From an uncultured beta proteobacterium (GTDB lineage: Bacteria > Pseudomonadota > Gammaproteobacteria > Burkholderiales > Burkholderiaceae_C): a stretch of DNA of 64,000 nt. Position numbers and translations under genes: made by a program. Shown in pieces: positions 33,421 to 42,802 of the stretch (position 1 is its first letter; each line of letters begins with the position of its first letter). The DNA is taken from assembly GCA_903909815.1 (NCBI GenBank), contig CAIVXG010000014.1, positions 1 through 64,000 on the forward strand. Reading direction: 5' to 3'. The notes beneath the pieces were generated by a model. It was not told the DNA's origin. It searched no databases and saw only the letters and a list, made by a program, of their open reading frames with translations.

Positions 33421-34962
33421 ATGAACGTATTCAACGATTTAACCCACTTGGGCAACGAGGCAGCCATCGGCCCGAAGCTCTACGCTCAACCGGATTGGTC
33501 GCACCGCTTTGCCGCGTTGGGAAGTGCATTCTTCACCGAAGTCAAGCCTCAGCCCTTGCCTGCGCCCTATTGGGTGGGACGCAGCGCCCGGGTCGCCGAA
33601 ACCATGGGTCTGAATGAAGTCTGGCTGCACAGCCAGCAGGCTCTGCACGGACTGAGCGGCAACACGCTACTTCCCGGTACGCGCCCCTTGGCCAGCGTCT
33701 ACAGCGGGCACCAGTTCGGCGTCTGGGCCGGGCAACTCGGCGACGGACGTGCGCTGCTCTTGGGCGATCTGCCCGACACGTTCGGCCACCGCCAGGAAGT
33801 ACAACTCAAGGGGGCTGGCACGACGCCCTATTCGCGCATGGGAGACGGCCGCGCCGTGCTGCGCTCCAGCATCCGCGAATTCCTGTGCAGCGAAGCCATG
33901 GCGGCGCTGGGGATTGCGACCTCGCGCGCCCTGTGCATCATCGGTTCCGACGCGGGAGTGCGGCGCGAAACCATGGAGACGGCAGCGGTCGTGACGCGCT
34001 TGGCGCCCAGTTTCATCCGCTTCGGTCATTTCGAGCATTTTTCGTATCAGACACAGCACAGTGACAGCACGCCACATCAGAAGCTGCGCCGGCTGGCCGA
34101 TCACGTGATAGCACAACACTACCCAGAATTTCAGATCAATGACGCCAGCCTCGGCAATCCGTATGCGTCCCTGTTGCAGGCCGTGAGCGAACGCACGGCG
34201 CGGTTGATGGCCCAGTGGCAGGCAGTGGGCTTTTGCCATGGCGTGATGAACACCGACAACATGAGCATTCTTGGCCTGACGCTGGACTACGGCCCGTTCC
34301 AGTTTCTCGACGCCTACGACCCGGCGCATGTCTGCAACCACAGCGACACCCAGGGCCGCTACGCTTTTCACAAACAGCCCAACGTCGCCTTCTGGAACCT
34401 GCACTGCCTGGCGCAAGCCCTGCTGCCGCTGATCGATGACCAAGACAATGCCCTCGCGGCGCTTGAGCCCTATAGGACGGTGTTTTCAGTGGAATTGCAG
34501 CAGCAGATGCGCGCCAAGCTGGGACTGTTTGATGCCGTTGAGCAAGACCTGGACTTGATCGACGACCTGATGCAGTTGCTGGCACAGGAGCGCGTGGACT
34601 ACAGCATTTTCTGGCGGCGCCTGAGCCATTGGGTGGCCGCGATGGACGCAAACCACAGCGTGCGCGATCTGTTCTTGGATCGTGCGGCGATTGACGCCTG
34701 GCTGCAGCGTTATCTGCTGCGCATCGCGACGCAGGACTCCGCGCAGACCAGCCGAACGATGCTGCGCACGAACCCCAAGTTCGTGCTGCGCAACCACCTT
34801 GTGGAGACGGCAATAAAAAAGGCCAGGACCAAAGACTTTTCCGGTGTGGCAACGCTGCTCACCTTGCTGGAGACTCCGTTTGACGAACATCCCGGCTACG
34901 ATGCCTACGCCGACTTCCCGCCCGCCTGGGCTTCATCCCTTGAAATCAGCTGCTCATCATGA
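33421..34962 (+). CDS. selO: Protein adenylyltransferase SelO (YdiU/UPF0061)
   Basis: 513-residue pseudokinase-fold enzyme that transfers AMP to Ser/Thr/Tyr of proteins in redox response. Blocks present: [38 protein letters not shown] and SSIREFL (nucleotide site), [20 protein letters not shown] (metal-binding Asn/Asp) and the C-terminal ISCSS with the redox Cys that is selenocysteine in animals. The ATG chosen (MNVFNDLTH) gives the family N-terminus; an open leader upstream is probably not translated. The 240 bases between dif and this gene show no feature I can name. Overlaps msrB by 4 bases. Confidence 0.93.
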   Translation: MNVFNDLTHLGNEAAIGPKLYAQPDWSHRFAALGSAFFTEVKPQPLPAPYWVGRSARVAETMGLNEVWLHSQQALHGLSGNTLLPGTRPLASVYSGHQFGVWAGQLGDGRALLLGDLPDTFGHRQEVQLKGAGTTPYSRMGDGRAVLRSSIREFLCSEAMAALGIATSRALCIIGSDAGVRRETMETAAVVTRLAPSFIRFGHFEHFSYQTQHSDSTPHQKLRRLADHVIAQHYPEFQINDASLGNPYASLLQAVSERTARLMAQWQAVGFCHGVMNTDNMSILGLTLDYGPFQFLDAYDPAHVCNHSDTQGRYAFHKQPNVAFWNLHCLAQALLPLIDDQDNALAALEPYRTVFSVELQQQMRAKLGLFDAVEQDLDLIDDLMQLLAQERVDYSIFWRRLSHWVAAMDANHSVRDLFLDRAAIDAWLQRYLLRIATQDSAQTSRTMLRTNPKFVLRNHLVETAIKKARTKDFSGVATLLTLLETPFDEHPGYDAYADFPPAWASSLEISCSS

Positions 34963-35384
34963 ACACCCCTATACAGAAAACCGACGCCGAGTGGAAAGCC
35001 CTGCTTGCAGCCAAACACGCCGAGCCCCTGGCCTATGAAGTCACGCGCCACGAAGCGACCGAGCGCGCCTTCACCGGCAAGTATGCGGATCACACAGCGC
35101 CGGGCACCTACCGCTGCATCTGCTGCGGCAAACCGCTGTTTGATTCCGCCGCCAAGTTCGACGCAGGGTGTGGCTGGCCCAGCTATTTCCAGCCTCTGAG
35201 CACCGATGCGGTGGCGACCAAGGTCGACGGCAAGCTGTGGGCGGCACGCACCGAAGTGCACTGCGCCGACTGCGGTGCGCATCTGGGCCACGTGTTCACC
35301 GATGGCCCGGCACCCACTGGGCTGCGCTACTGCATGAACTCGGCGTCGCTTGACTTTCAGGACGAAGCAAAATCACCCGACTGA
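34959..35384 (+). CDS. msrB: Peptide-methionine (R)-S-oxide reductase MsrB
   Basis: 141-residue enzyme that reduces the R form of methionine sulfoxide in proteins. Zinc-binding CxxC pairs are C53-x-x-C56 (CICC) and [14 protein letters not shown] and [11 protein letters not shown] with the catalytic Cys are conserved. Start overlaps the selO stop (ATGA). Pairing SelO with MsrB suits a redox-repair unit. Confidence 0.94.
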   Translation: MNTPIQKTDAEWKALLAAKHAEPLAYEVTRHEATERAFTGKYADHTAPGTYRCICCGKPLFDSAAKFDAGCGWPSYFQPLSTDAVATKVDGKLWAARTEVHCADCGAHLGHVFTDGPAPTGLRYCMNSASLDFQDEAKSPD

Positions 35385-35485
35385 GCGCCCTCTCAAGGTA
35401 AGCCGCCACGGCACTTGACCGGGTGAGTGATCGCCGGTTGGCCATGCCAGTCGAACTTTGCCGCCGCCACCGATAATCACCAGCT

Positions 35486-36034
35486 ATGAAATTTCTGATC
35501 GACTTCTTTCCGATTGCGCTGTTCGTGGCCGCATACAAGTTGCGAGACATCTACTTCGCCACGGCTGTGCTGATGGCGGCCACGGTGGTGCAAAGCGCCG
35601 CCCTGTACGCTTTGGACAGAAAATTGCAGGCCTTGCAAAAGGCCACGCTGGCGCTGGTGCTGGTGTTTGGCGCGCTCACACTGGCACTGCACGACGACCG
35701 CTTCATCAAGTGGAAGCCAACCGTGCTCTACACCGTGATGGCGATGGTGCTGGGTCTGGCGCTGTGGCGCTGGGAAAGGAATTTCCTCAAGGTGATGCTG
35801 GGCAGCCAACTGCCCCTGCCCGACCGCGTCTGGACCCAACTGACCATCGCATGGGTGATCTACTTCCTGTTCATGGCAGCCAGCAATGCCTACGTTGCCG
35901 CCCTGTATTCCACCGAAACCTGGGTCAATTTCAAGCTCTGGGGCTACGCATTTCCGCTGGTCTTCATCCTGGCTCAGGGCCTGTTCATAGCCAAACATTT
36001 GAAAGCCGATGATGACAGCAATGCCTCGCACTGA
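35486..36034 (+). CDS. yciB: Inner-membrane septation protein A (YciB/IspZ)
   Basis: 182-residue membrane protein with about five helices. [35 protein letters not shown] and [20 protein letters not shown] are the YciB signature regions. In enterobacteria it links cell-envelope synthesis and division. The bolA-like gene starts inside its 3' end, so the genes are coupled. Confidence 0.92.
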   Translation: MKFLIDFFPIALFVAAYKLRDIYFATAVLMAATVVQSAALYALDRKLQALQKATLALVLVFGALTLALHDDRFIKWKPTVLYTVMAMVLGLALWRWERNFLKVMLGSQLPLPDRVWTQLTIAWVIYFLFMAASNAYVAALYSTETWVNFKLWGYAFPLVFILAQGLFIAKHLKADDDSNASH

Positions 36035-36323
36035 CTCCGGGCCCAGTCCCAGTGAAATACCGCTCGAACAGTGGGCGCCAGCGATGCAGCGGCGGCTGCA
36101 GCAACGCTTGCAAGCCGCGCCACTGGAAGTGCTTGACGAAAGCTATAAGCACGCGGGCCACGCCGGAGCCAACGGCTTGGGCTTTGGCACCCACTTCCGG
36201 GTACGCATCGCTTCACCTTTGTTTACAGATATGCCACGGGTGACCAGGCACCGTCTTGTGTATGATGCGCTGCAAGATTTCTTCGACCAAGGCGTACATG
36301 CGCTGGCCATTGAACTTCTCTAG
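36009..36323 (+). CDS. BolA-family protein
   Basis: 104 residues with the BolA core: [35 protein letters not shown] and [10 protein letters not shown]. BolA proteins work with monothiol glutaredoxins in iron-sulfur trafficking. Three in-frame ATGs (36009, 36012, 36021) are possible; the first has GAAAG upstream. Overlaps yciB by 26 bases and precedes ppiC. Confidence 0.88.
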   Translation: MMTAMPRTDSGPSPSEIPLEQWAPAMQRRLQQRLQAAPLEVLDESYKHAGHAGANGLGFGTHFRVRIASPLFTDMPRVTRHRLVYDALQDFFDQGVHALAIELL

Positions 36324-36393
36324 CCGTGGTGGTATCTACCGCCACTGAGACTGACACCGACACCATTTTTTTGAGACCTTCAGAGGAAAATTG

Positions 36394-37188
36394 ATGAAAA
36401 AACTCGTATTCACAGCGCTCGCAGCAGCGACATTTTTCAGCTTGGCAGTCACCGCTGCACAGGCCCAGAATTTGGCCGTGGTGAATGGCACGGCGGTTCC
36501 CACGACCCGCATGGAACCTTTCCTGCAGCAGGCAGCCGGCACCGGCAAGCCGGTGACAGATGAGATCAAGGCGCAAATCAAGGACGAAATCATCACGCGT
36601 GAAGTGTTTGCGCAGGAAGCCAAGAAGCACGGCTTGGATGCCACTGAGAACTTCAAGACTCAGATGGAACTGGCGCGCCAGTCGATTCTGATTCGTGAAC
36701 TTCTCAGCGAATACCAGAAGACGAATCCAGTCACCGATGCCGACATCAAGGCGGAGTACGACATGTTCGTAGCCAACAACGGCGGCAAGGAATACCACGC
36801 CCGCCACATCCTGGTGGCGACTGAAGCAGAAGCCAAGGCCATCATTGCGCAGCTCAAGAAAGGCGGAAAGGACGGAAAATTTGACGTCATCGCGAAGAAG
36901 TCGTCCAAGGACGCGGGTTCGGGCGCCAACGGTGGCGATCTGGATTGGGCTAATCCCAAGAGCTATGTGAAGGAATTTTCAGACGCGCTGATCGCACTCA
37001 AGAAGGGCCAGACCACCGACACCCCGGTGAAGACCCAGTTCGGTTTCCACGTGATCCGCCTAGACGACGAGCGTGACGCCAAACTGCCAACGATGGAAGA
37101 AATCAAGCCCCAGATCGCGCAAAAGCTCGGACAGGGAAAAGTTGACGCTTTCCGAAAGGAACTTCTGTCCAAGGCGAAAATCGAATAA
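36394..37188 (+). CDS. Periplasmic parvulin-type peptidyl-prolyl isomerase
   Basis: 264 residues with a signal peptide (cut after AQA). An N-terminal SurA-like helical region precedes a parvulin domain: ARHILVATEAEAKAIIAQL, SKDAGSGANGGDLDW and TPVKTQFGFHVIRLDDERD. It resembles PpiC/PrsA-type chaperones that assist folding of exported proteins. Start ATG after AGAGGAAAA; a TTG just before it is not used. A strong intrinsic terminator follows. Confidence 0.92.
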   Translation: MKKLVFTALAAATFFSLAVTAAQAQNLAVVNGTAVPTTRMEPFLQQAAGTGKPVTDEIKAQIKDEIITREVFAQEAKKHGLDATENFKTQMELARQSILIRELLSEYQKTNPVTDADIKAEYDMFVANNGGKEYHARHILVATEAEAKAIIAQLKKGGKDGKFDVIAKKSSKDAGSGANGGDLDWANPKSYVKEFSDALIALKKGQTTDTPVKTQFGFHVIRLDDERDAKLPTMEEIKPQIAQKLGQGKVDAFRKELLSKAKIE

Positions 37189-37211
37189 CGCGAACTCCGC
37201 TGTCGCGAATC

Positions 37212-37239
37212 AAAGGCCCGCCACGTGCGGGCCTTTTTT
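37212..37239 (+). terminator. Rho-independent terminator after ppiC
   Basis: Perfect 10-base stem AAAGGCCCGC / GCGGGCCTTT with a 5-base loop, followed by a T run, 23 bases after the isomerase stop. It should end the yciB-bolA-ppiC transcript. Confidence 0.92.
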
Positions 37240-37292
37240 GTGTTGCATCGACATGACGCAAGGCGATGCGAGGCTCAAATGGATTCAGCGGG

Positions 37293-37983
37293 TCAGGCGT
37301 AGGCGCGCTGAAAGTCACTGAGTGAGCCATCAAAGACCCCGGATTCTGTGACGTTGACGTCGCCCTCATCGAGTTGCCGATTCAGGTCATCGAGGAGTTC
37401 CGCCTGCGTCTTGCTTTTGGGTGGTCCGCTGCTCGACAGCTTCAACTCGTCAGGGCTAGGCGTCAAGAGTGCATTTTGCACAGGGGGGACTGCACGGGAG
37501 ATGGGTGCGGGTGGCACCACGACCGCCGCCAGGCCTGCGGATGGCGTCGCAGGGACTGCTCTTGACTGCGCACGCACGGCTGCTGCCGCGGCCACCGCTT
37601 TGCCCTCACGCGCAACCAAGCCAATCCGAGTCTTCAGCCATTGCTGGTTCACCATCGTTGCAGGAAATGGCAGCTTCTTGGCTTCCCCGTTAAAGCTCAC
37701 AACCAGCCGCACGGAAGCCATCGGTATCTTCAATTCTTGACTGATGCGACGCATCATGAAAAATACGCACCAGCTTTTCCACGGCGGGCAAGCTGAAATC
37801 CTGTGGCGCCTTGAGATTGATCAGCCAGCCCGCGTGGGTGCTGCTGTTGCGCAACTCAAGCACGGTGCCCGGCACGCTGAGCCCCACTTCCTTCAGCACA
37901 CCGCCGCACACCCGGGCGATGTCGCGCGGCCCAATTGATCGGAGCCGATACCAATGGCTTAGGCGATGCAAAAAATTTGCCAT
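37293..37983 (-). pseudogene. Conserved hypothetical gene interrupted by an apparent frameshift
   Basis: The 5' part (from ATG 37983) reads MANFLHRLSHWYRLRSIGPR and THAGWLINLKAPQDFSLPAV, then EKLVRIFHDASHQ; at about 37740-37755 the sensible sequence moves to another frame and continues QELKIPMASVRLVVSFNGEA, KKLPFPATMVNQQWLKTRIG and a Pro/Ala-rich tail to the stop at 37293. One base change near CATCAGTCAAGAATTG would join both into a ~230-residue protein. Separately the parts are 97 and ~154 residues. I know no function. It could be a true mutation or a sequencing error. Confidence 0.6.
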
Positions 37984-38083
37984 GAATCTTGTTTCAAAAT
38001 GTAATTCCAAATGTGGATACTAGCCGCATCGATAACATTTTTCAACTCCGCAGAAGCGTTCTCCACCCGGTTCCAGTGCAAAC

Positions 38084-38113
38084 AAAAAAAGCCACCTCGT
38101 GGTGGCTTTTTTT
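38084..38113 (-). terminator. Bidirectional intrinsic terminator between livK and the frameshifted gene
   Basis: Perfect 13-base hairpin, AAAAAAAGCCACC / GGTGGCTTTTTTT, with loop TCGT. It lies 18 bases beyond the livK stop on the minus strand and has T runs on both strands. Confidence 0.92.
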
Positions 38114-38130
38114 ATTGTTTACGAGAACGA

Positions 38131-39264
38131 TCAGTTCAACGCGACCTTCTTGCCGTCCTTGTAGACCGACAGGGTCATTGAAGGGTTCTTCAACTCGCCG
38201 TTGGGCTCGAACGAAATCGTGGTCGTGACGCCCTTGAAGTTGGTTTCCTTCAGCTTGGCGGTGTACACCTTGGGGTCGGTCGAATTGGCGCGCTTCATAG
38301 CGTCCACCAGAACGAAGGTTGCGTCATAGGTGTAGGGGCTGTAGATCTGGAAGTCGCCAGGGTACTTGGCATCGTAGCGAGCCTTCCAGGCCAGACCACC
38401 AGGCATCTTGCCCAGAGACGAGCCGCCTTCAGCACAGACCACGCCGTCCAGGCTCTTGGCACCGGAAGCAATCTTGATGATCTCGGTGGTGCAGATGCCG
38501 TCGCCGCCGAAGAACTTCACGTTCGACATGCCCAACTGGTCCATCTGGCGCAACATGGTGCCGGCTTGGGCATCCATACCGCCGTAGAAGATACCGTCCG
38601 GGTTCTTGGACTTGATCGCCGTCAGAATGGCCATGAAGTCGGTGGCTTTGTCGGTGGTGTATTGATCGTCAACGATCTGGATGCCCTTGGTCAGCGCCGT
38701 GCGCTTGAAGACTTCAGCCACGCCTTGGCCATAGGCCGTGCGGTCATCGATCACGGCAATGCGCTTGAGCTTCATCGCGTCAGCCGCGTAGAAGGCCAGG
38801 CCTGCGCCCAGAGCGTTGTCGTTGGCGATGATGCGGAACGTGGTGTTGTAGCCCGGCTTGGTCAAGTTGGGGTTGGTAGCAGCGCCCGTGATATGGGGAA
38901 TACCACAGTCGTTGTAGATCTTGGACGCCGGAATGGTCGTTCCAGAGTTCAGGTGGCCCACCACACCCGCCACTTTGGCGTCGCACAGCTTCTGTGCCAC
39001 AGCGGTACCCTGCTTCGGGTCGGCCGCATCGTCTTCCGCTGCGATGGCGAACTTGATCTTCTTGCCGCCGATGACGATGTTCTGCGTATTCAGATCGTCG
39101 ATAGCCATGCGCGTGCCATTGGCATTGTCCTTGCCATAGTGAGCCTGCGAACCCGACATGGGCGCAACGTGACCAATCGTGACGGTTTGCGCGTCTTGGG
39201 CGCTGGCCATGCTGGCCACGGCTGCAAGTGCAACAGCCACGGATAGTTTCAATTTCAATTGCAT
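38131..39264 (-). CDS. livK: Branched-chain amino acid ABC transporter substrate-binding protein
   Basis: 377-residue periplasmic binding protein of the LivJ/LivK type. Signal peptide ends at ASA; the mature part shows VTIGHVAPMSGSQAHYGKDN, AEDDAADPKQGTAVAQKLCD, GVVGHLNSGTTIPASKIYND and FYGGMDAQAGTMLRQM. CTGGAGT lies at the proper distance before the ATG. It is a lone gene: no livHMGF genes are next to it, so it must use a transporter encoded elsewhere. An intrinsic terminator follows. Confidence 0.92.
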   Translation of the reverse strand: MQLKLKLSVAVALAAVASMASAQDAQTVTIGHVAPMSGSQAHYGKDNANGTRMAIDDLNTQNIVIGGKKIKFAIAAEDDAADPKQGTAVAQKLCDAKVAGVVGHLNSGTTIPASKIYNDCGIPHITGAATNPNLTKPGYNTTFRIIANDNALGAGLAFYAADAMKLKRIAVIDDRTAYGQGVAEVFKRTALTKGIQIVDDQYTTDKATDFMAILTAIKSKNPDGIFYGGMDAQAGTMLRQMDQLGMSNVKFFGGDGICTTEIIKIASGAKSLDGVVCAEGGSSLGKMPGGLAWKARYDAKYPGDFQIYSPYTYDATFVLVDAMKRANSTDPKVYTAKLKETNFKGVTTTISFEPNGELKNPSMTLSVYKDGKKVALN

Positions 39265-39418
39265 AAATACTCCAGGTTAAAAAACTTGCGGAATGCTGGT
39301 TTGTGAATGATTTACTCCACGGGCGCGAAGATACCGCAAATTTTGGCGAATGGCATTAGGGAACACGCGAAGTTGGGTTGAGGCACATCAGTCACAAGTC
39401 AATTTTTCCGCCAGACCG

Positions 39419-39727
39419 TTATGACTTGCCCTTTCGTTCCGCCAATTCCTGCGCGACTGCCTGCACTGCGGCCTGTTGCACCACAGCACCCACTTCCTCC
39501 CACAGCCGCGGCCCCAACGCCTGCAGGTGTCGCATTAGCAAACCGGATATGACCGTCGGCAACTTTTGTTCCAGCGAGAGTTCCAGCCGTTGCATCACGC
39601 ACATCACCAGTTCGTCCTGCATTTCCTGTGAAAACGCGGGAAGTTCAATCGCCGCTGGTGTGGCTGTCTGAACCACCTGGGTAAGCGTCGGAATGAAGCG
39701 GCCTGGTTTGCCGGCGGCGCTTGCCAT
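39419..39727 (-). CDS. Conserved hypothetical protein downstream of holC
   Basis: 102 residues, mostly helical (PAFSQEMQDELVMCVMQRLE, LPTVISGLLMRHLQALGPRL). Its ATG overlaps the holC stop by one base (TGATG), so it is cotranslated with holC. No domain recognised; amphipathic helices suggest a protein-interaction role. Confidence 0.7.
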   Translation of the reverse strand: MASAAGKPGRFIPTLTQVVQTATPAAIELPAFSQEMQDELVMCVMQRLELSLEQKLPTVISGLLMRHLQALGPRLWEEVGAVVQQAAVQAVAQELAERKGKS

Positions 39728-40161
39728 CAGGATGACTCCTTTAGCGCCAGGTCATGGCGTTGCAGGGTATAGCCACGCCCGGCGTACTGCTTCCAGCGCT
39801 GCCGCGCCTGGGATCGATCGGCCTCGCTACTGCTGACCACTTCAATCAGCCGCTGATAGCGTTCAAAGCCATCAGGAACAAACTCACCCAAGTTCACCAG
39901 GACCTGATGGTGCGGCGTTTGCGTGGGTGTTTCGGTCAACACCACCGGTGTCTGTGCGAGCAGCGCCGCATCGCTGCTTTGGTAGCAATGGGGAACAAAT
40001 TCCGTGGCGGAAAATGTCCATAAAACCTGGTCCAGGCGCTGCAGCATCGCTGCGGGCGCCGTCACCACCACCTTGGCGCCACTCGCGACCGCCTTGCGTA
40101 GCAGGCGGCAGGTGTATGCCAGCGGGTCGAGCGCATTGAAATGAAACGCAATCTCGGTCAC
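39727..40161 (-). CDS. holC: DNA polymerase III chi subunit
   Basis: 144-residue chi subunit linking the clamp loader to SSB. TEIAFHFNALDPLAYTCRLL and KAVVSGAKVVVTAP-like segment (here KAVASGAKVVVTAP), with the helicase-like fold and a conserved FVPH segment, fit HolC. The GTG start overlaps the pepA stop (GTGA); pepA-holC is the standard order in proteobacteria. Confidence 0.9.
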   Translation of the reverse strand: MTEIAFHFNALDPLAYTCRLLRKAVASGAKVVVTAPAAMLQRLDQVLWTFSATEFVPHCYQSSDAALLAQTPVVLTETPTQTPHHQVLVNLGEFVPDGFERYQRLIEVVSSSEADRSQARQRWKQYAGRGYTLQRHDLALKESS

Positions 40162-41630
40162 TTGCCGACCCGCTTCCCTGGGCCCTCAGGCGGGGTCACC
40201 TGTGCCAATAAATATTCCAGCAACAGTGCCACTGGTCGACCGGTTGCACCCTTTGCGGCCGCGCCCTTCCATGCAGTGCCGGCGATGTCCAGGTGCGCCC
40301 AGGAAAATTTGCCGGCAAAGCGCTGCAGGAATTTGGCCGCCGTGATGGCACCGCCAGCGCGCCCGGCCACGTTCGCCACATCCGCGAAATGGGTCTTCAA
40401 ACCCTCGGCATAGTCATCGTCCAGGGGCATGCGCCAGCACAGGTCCAGCGCCGACTCCCCCGCATCGAGCAGCGCCGCCGCAAGTGCATCGTCCGATGAG
40501 AACATGCCACTGCGCACGCCGCCCAGGGCGATCATGCAGGCGCCGGTCAGGGTCGCGATGTCGATCACGGTGCGGGGCTTGAAGCGCTCGGCATAGGTCA
40601 GTGCATCGCACAACACCAAGCGCCCTTCGGCGTCGGTGTTGAGGATTTCAATGGTCTGACCGCTCATGCTGGTGACCACGTCACCTGGCTTGATGGCACG
40701 CCCATCCGGCATGTTTTCACAGGCCGGAATCAGGCCGATCACATTCAGCGCGGGCTGCAACTCTCCCAGACTGCGGAACACGCCCAGCACGCTGGCCGCG
40801 CCGCTCATGTCAAATTTCATTTCGTCCATTTCAGGCGCTGGTTTGAGCGATATTCCGCCCGTATCAAAGGTGATGCCCTTGCCCACCAACACCACCGGCG
40901 CCTGGGATTTGGGTCCCGCTTCGTACTTCAGCACGATGAAGCGCAGCGGTTCGGCCGAACCCTGGGACACGGCCATGAACGAGCCCATCCCCAGTTTTTT
41001 CACCTGCGCCAGACCCAGCACTTCGCATTTGATTTTGGGAAACTTGGCGAGCGACTTGGCCGCCTGAGCCAAAAGCGTGGGTGTAGCATGGTTGGACGGG
41101 CGGTTGGCCCATTCCTTGGCCAATTCAATGCCCGCCACCAGGGCCTGCGCGCGCTCGAACTCGGTTTTCACCGCCGGTGCAGACGCAACGCCCAGAACCA
41201 CCCGTTGCAGCGTGCGCGCCTCGGGCTTGGACTTCGTGCTGATGTAGGCATAGCTGGCTTCAGCAGCAGCCACCATGGCTGCGCGCACAGCGCCCCGTTG
41301 CGGTGCGTCGGAGAACACGATCGTGACATTCTTCGCGGGGCCGCCTTTGAGCGAGCCCACGCCCGCAGCCACGGCTTGGCGCACGCTCTTGGCGGATCCG
41401 TCTCCGGCGCTGACCAGAACCAGGCGCGCGCAGCTTACGCCGTGAACGCGGTAAGCCGACAGCAGCTTGCCAACCTTGGTTTGCAGGTCGCCCGCCTTGA
41501 TGGCTTGTGCGGTCAACTGCGACATTGAGTCAGTGCCTGGCTTGAAACCATCATTCACCAACAGCAGCATTGCCTCACATTTTTCAGTGCTTGCACCCTG
41601 CAGTCCCAAGGATTTGAGTTCAAAGTTCAT
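40158..41630 (-). CDS. pepA: Leucyl aminopeptidase (M17)
   Basis: 490-residue cytosolic two-metal aminopeptidase. VLVGKGITFDTGGISLKPA and the M17 signature NTDAEGRLVLCDALTY contain the metal ligands (Lys, Asp, Asp, Glu) and the catalytic Arg. MNFELKSLGLQG start chosen with AAGG upstream; a longer open leader is shadow of lptF's upstream region. E. coli PepA also acts as an accessory factor in Xer recombination at plasmid sites; that role is not implied for dif. Divergent from lptF, 62 bases apart. Confidence 0.95.
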   Translation of the reverse strand: MNFELKSLGLQGASTEKCEAMLLLVNDGFKPGTDSMSQLTAQAIKAGDLQTKVGKLLSAYRVHGVSCARLVLVSAGDGSAKSVRQAVAAGVGSLKGGPAKNVTIVFSDAPQRGAVRAAMVAAAEASYAYISTKSKPEARTLQRVVLGVASAPAVKTEFERAQALVAGIELAKEWANRPSNHATPTLLAQAAKSLAKFPKIKCEVLGLAQVKKLGMGSFMAVSQGSAEPLRFIVLKYEAGPKSQAPVVLVGKGITFDTGGISLKPAPEMDEMKFDMSGAASVLGVFRSLGELQPALNVIGLIPACENMPDGRAIKPGDVVTSMSGQTIEILNTDAEGRLVLCDALTYAERFKPRTVIDIATLTGACMIALGGVRSGMFSSDDALAAALLDAGESALDLCWRMPLDDDYAEGLKTHFADVANVAGRAGGAITAAKFLQRFAGKFSWAHLDIAGTAWKGAAAKGATGRPVALLLEYLLAQVTPPEGPGKRVGK

Positions 41631-41692
41631 AATTCGCCTTTTCAAATGAGTCTCGGATCGACGCTTCGGTCTGTTCCGCAAAGTTTCAGTCA

Positions 41693-42802
41693 ATGTTATT
41701 CCATTCTTCCATACGCAGGGAACTGGCGCGCAGTTTTGGCGCAACGCTGGTAGTGCTGGTGACCGTGGTGATGACCATGATGCTGATCCGTTCCCTGGGC
41801 CTGGCGTCCAGTGGCAGCGTGAACCCTTCCGAGGTGATGATGGTGATGGGCTACAGCGTGCTTGGACACCTGCCCACTATCCTCACTGCAAGTCTGCTCA
41901 TTTCCATCGTGGCCACTCTGTCGCGGATGTACGGCGAATCGGAAATGGTGATCTGGTTTTCCAGCGGTCAGGGCTTGGCAGGATTTTTTCGACCCCTGTT
42001 TCGATTTTCATGGCCCATTCTGCTGGTGATAGCCGTGCTGGCGCTGGCAGTGTGGCCCTGGTCCAATCGTCAGATTCAAGACATGAAGGACAGATTTGAG
42101 AAACGTGGCGACATCGAGCGCGTATCCCCAGGACTGTTTCAGGAGTCCGCCGGTGGCAACCGGGTGTTTTTCATCGACAAGGACTCGCGTGACAGTCGCA
42201 CAGGCAAAAACATCTTCATTTCAGAAACAGAGCGGGGTGCAGAAAAGATCACATCCGCGCGTGGCGGGCGCATAGACACGGTCGCGGGAGAGCGCTTCCT
42301 GATGTTGAGCAAGGGGCAGCGCATTGAAACGGGAACCAACGGGACCGATTTGAAGGTCAGCACGTTCGAGGAATATGGCACTCGCATCGGGGCCACGGCG
42401 CTTGACGCAGCATCGATTGTTCCTTCAAGGGCGACACTGGACACCCTGGTGCTGATGCGCAACCCGACGGCTGCGAACCTGGGCGAACTCGCCTGGCGCA
42501 TGGGGCTGGCCCTGGCGGCATTGAACTTTGTGGTCATGGCGTTGGCGGTATCCGTCGTCAATCCTCGCGCCGGGCGCAGTGGCAATTTGCTGTTTGCGGT
42601 GTTTTCATTTGTGGTCTATTACGACACCATCAATTTGGGGCAGAGTTGGATCGAAGCGGGCAAGATCAGCTTTCTCGGTTTCATGCTGGCCCTGCATGGC
42701 GGCGTCCTGGGACTGTGCTTGCTGTGGCTTGCCAAGCGACACTTTCAATGGAGTCTTCGTGATCTGCTGACGCGACGCGCGTCGGCCCAGGCTCAGACAT
42801 GA
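41693..42802 (+). CDS. lptF: LPS export ABC transporter permease LptF
   Basis: 369-residue inner-membrane subunit of the LptB2FG complex that extracts lipopolysaccharide. Helices at the N-terminus (FGATLVVLVTVVMTMMLIRS) and C-terminus flank a periplasmic beta-jellyroll (residues ~135-265). YSVLGHLPTILTASLLISIV is the conserved coupling-helix area. Adjacent to lptG with an ATGA overlap. Confidence 0.93.
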   Translation: MLFHSSIRRELARSFGATLVVLVTVVMTMMLIRSLGLASSGSVNPSEVMMVMGYSVLGHLPTILTASLLISIVATLSRMYGESEMVIWFSSGQGLAGFFRPLFRFSWPILLVIAVLALAVWPWSNRQIQDMKDRFEKRGDIERVSPGLFQESAGGNRVFFIDKDSRDSRTGKNIFISETERGAEKITSARGGRIDTVAGERFLMLSKGQRIETGTNGTDLKVSTFEEYGTRIGATALDAASIVPSRATLDTLVLMRNPTAANLGELAWRMGLALAALNFVVMALAVSVVNPRAGRSGNLLFAVFSFVVYYDTINLGQSWIEAGKISFLGFMLALHGGVLGLCLLWLAKRHFQWSLRDLLTRRASAQAQT

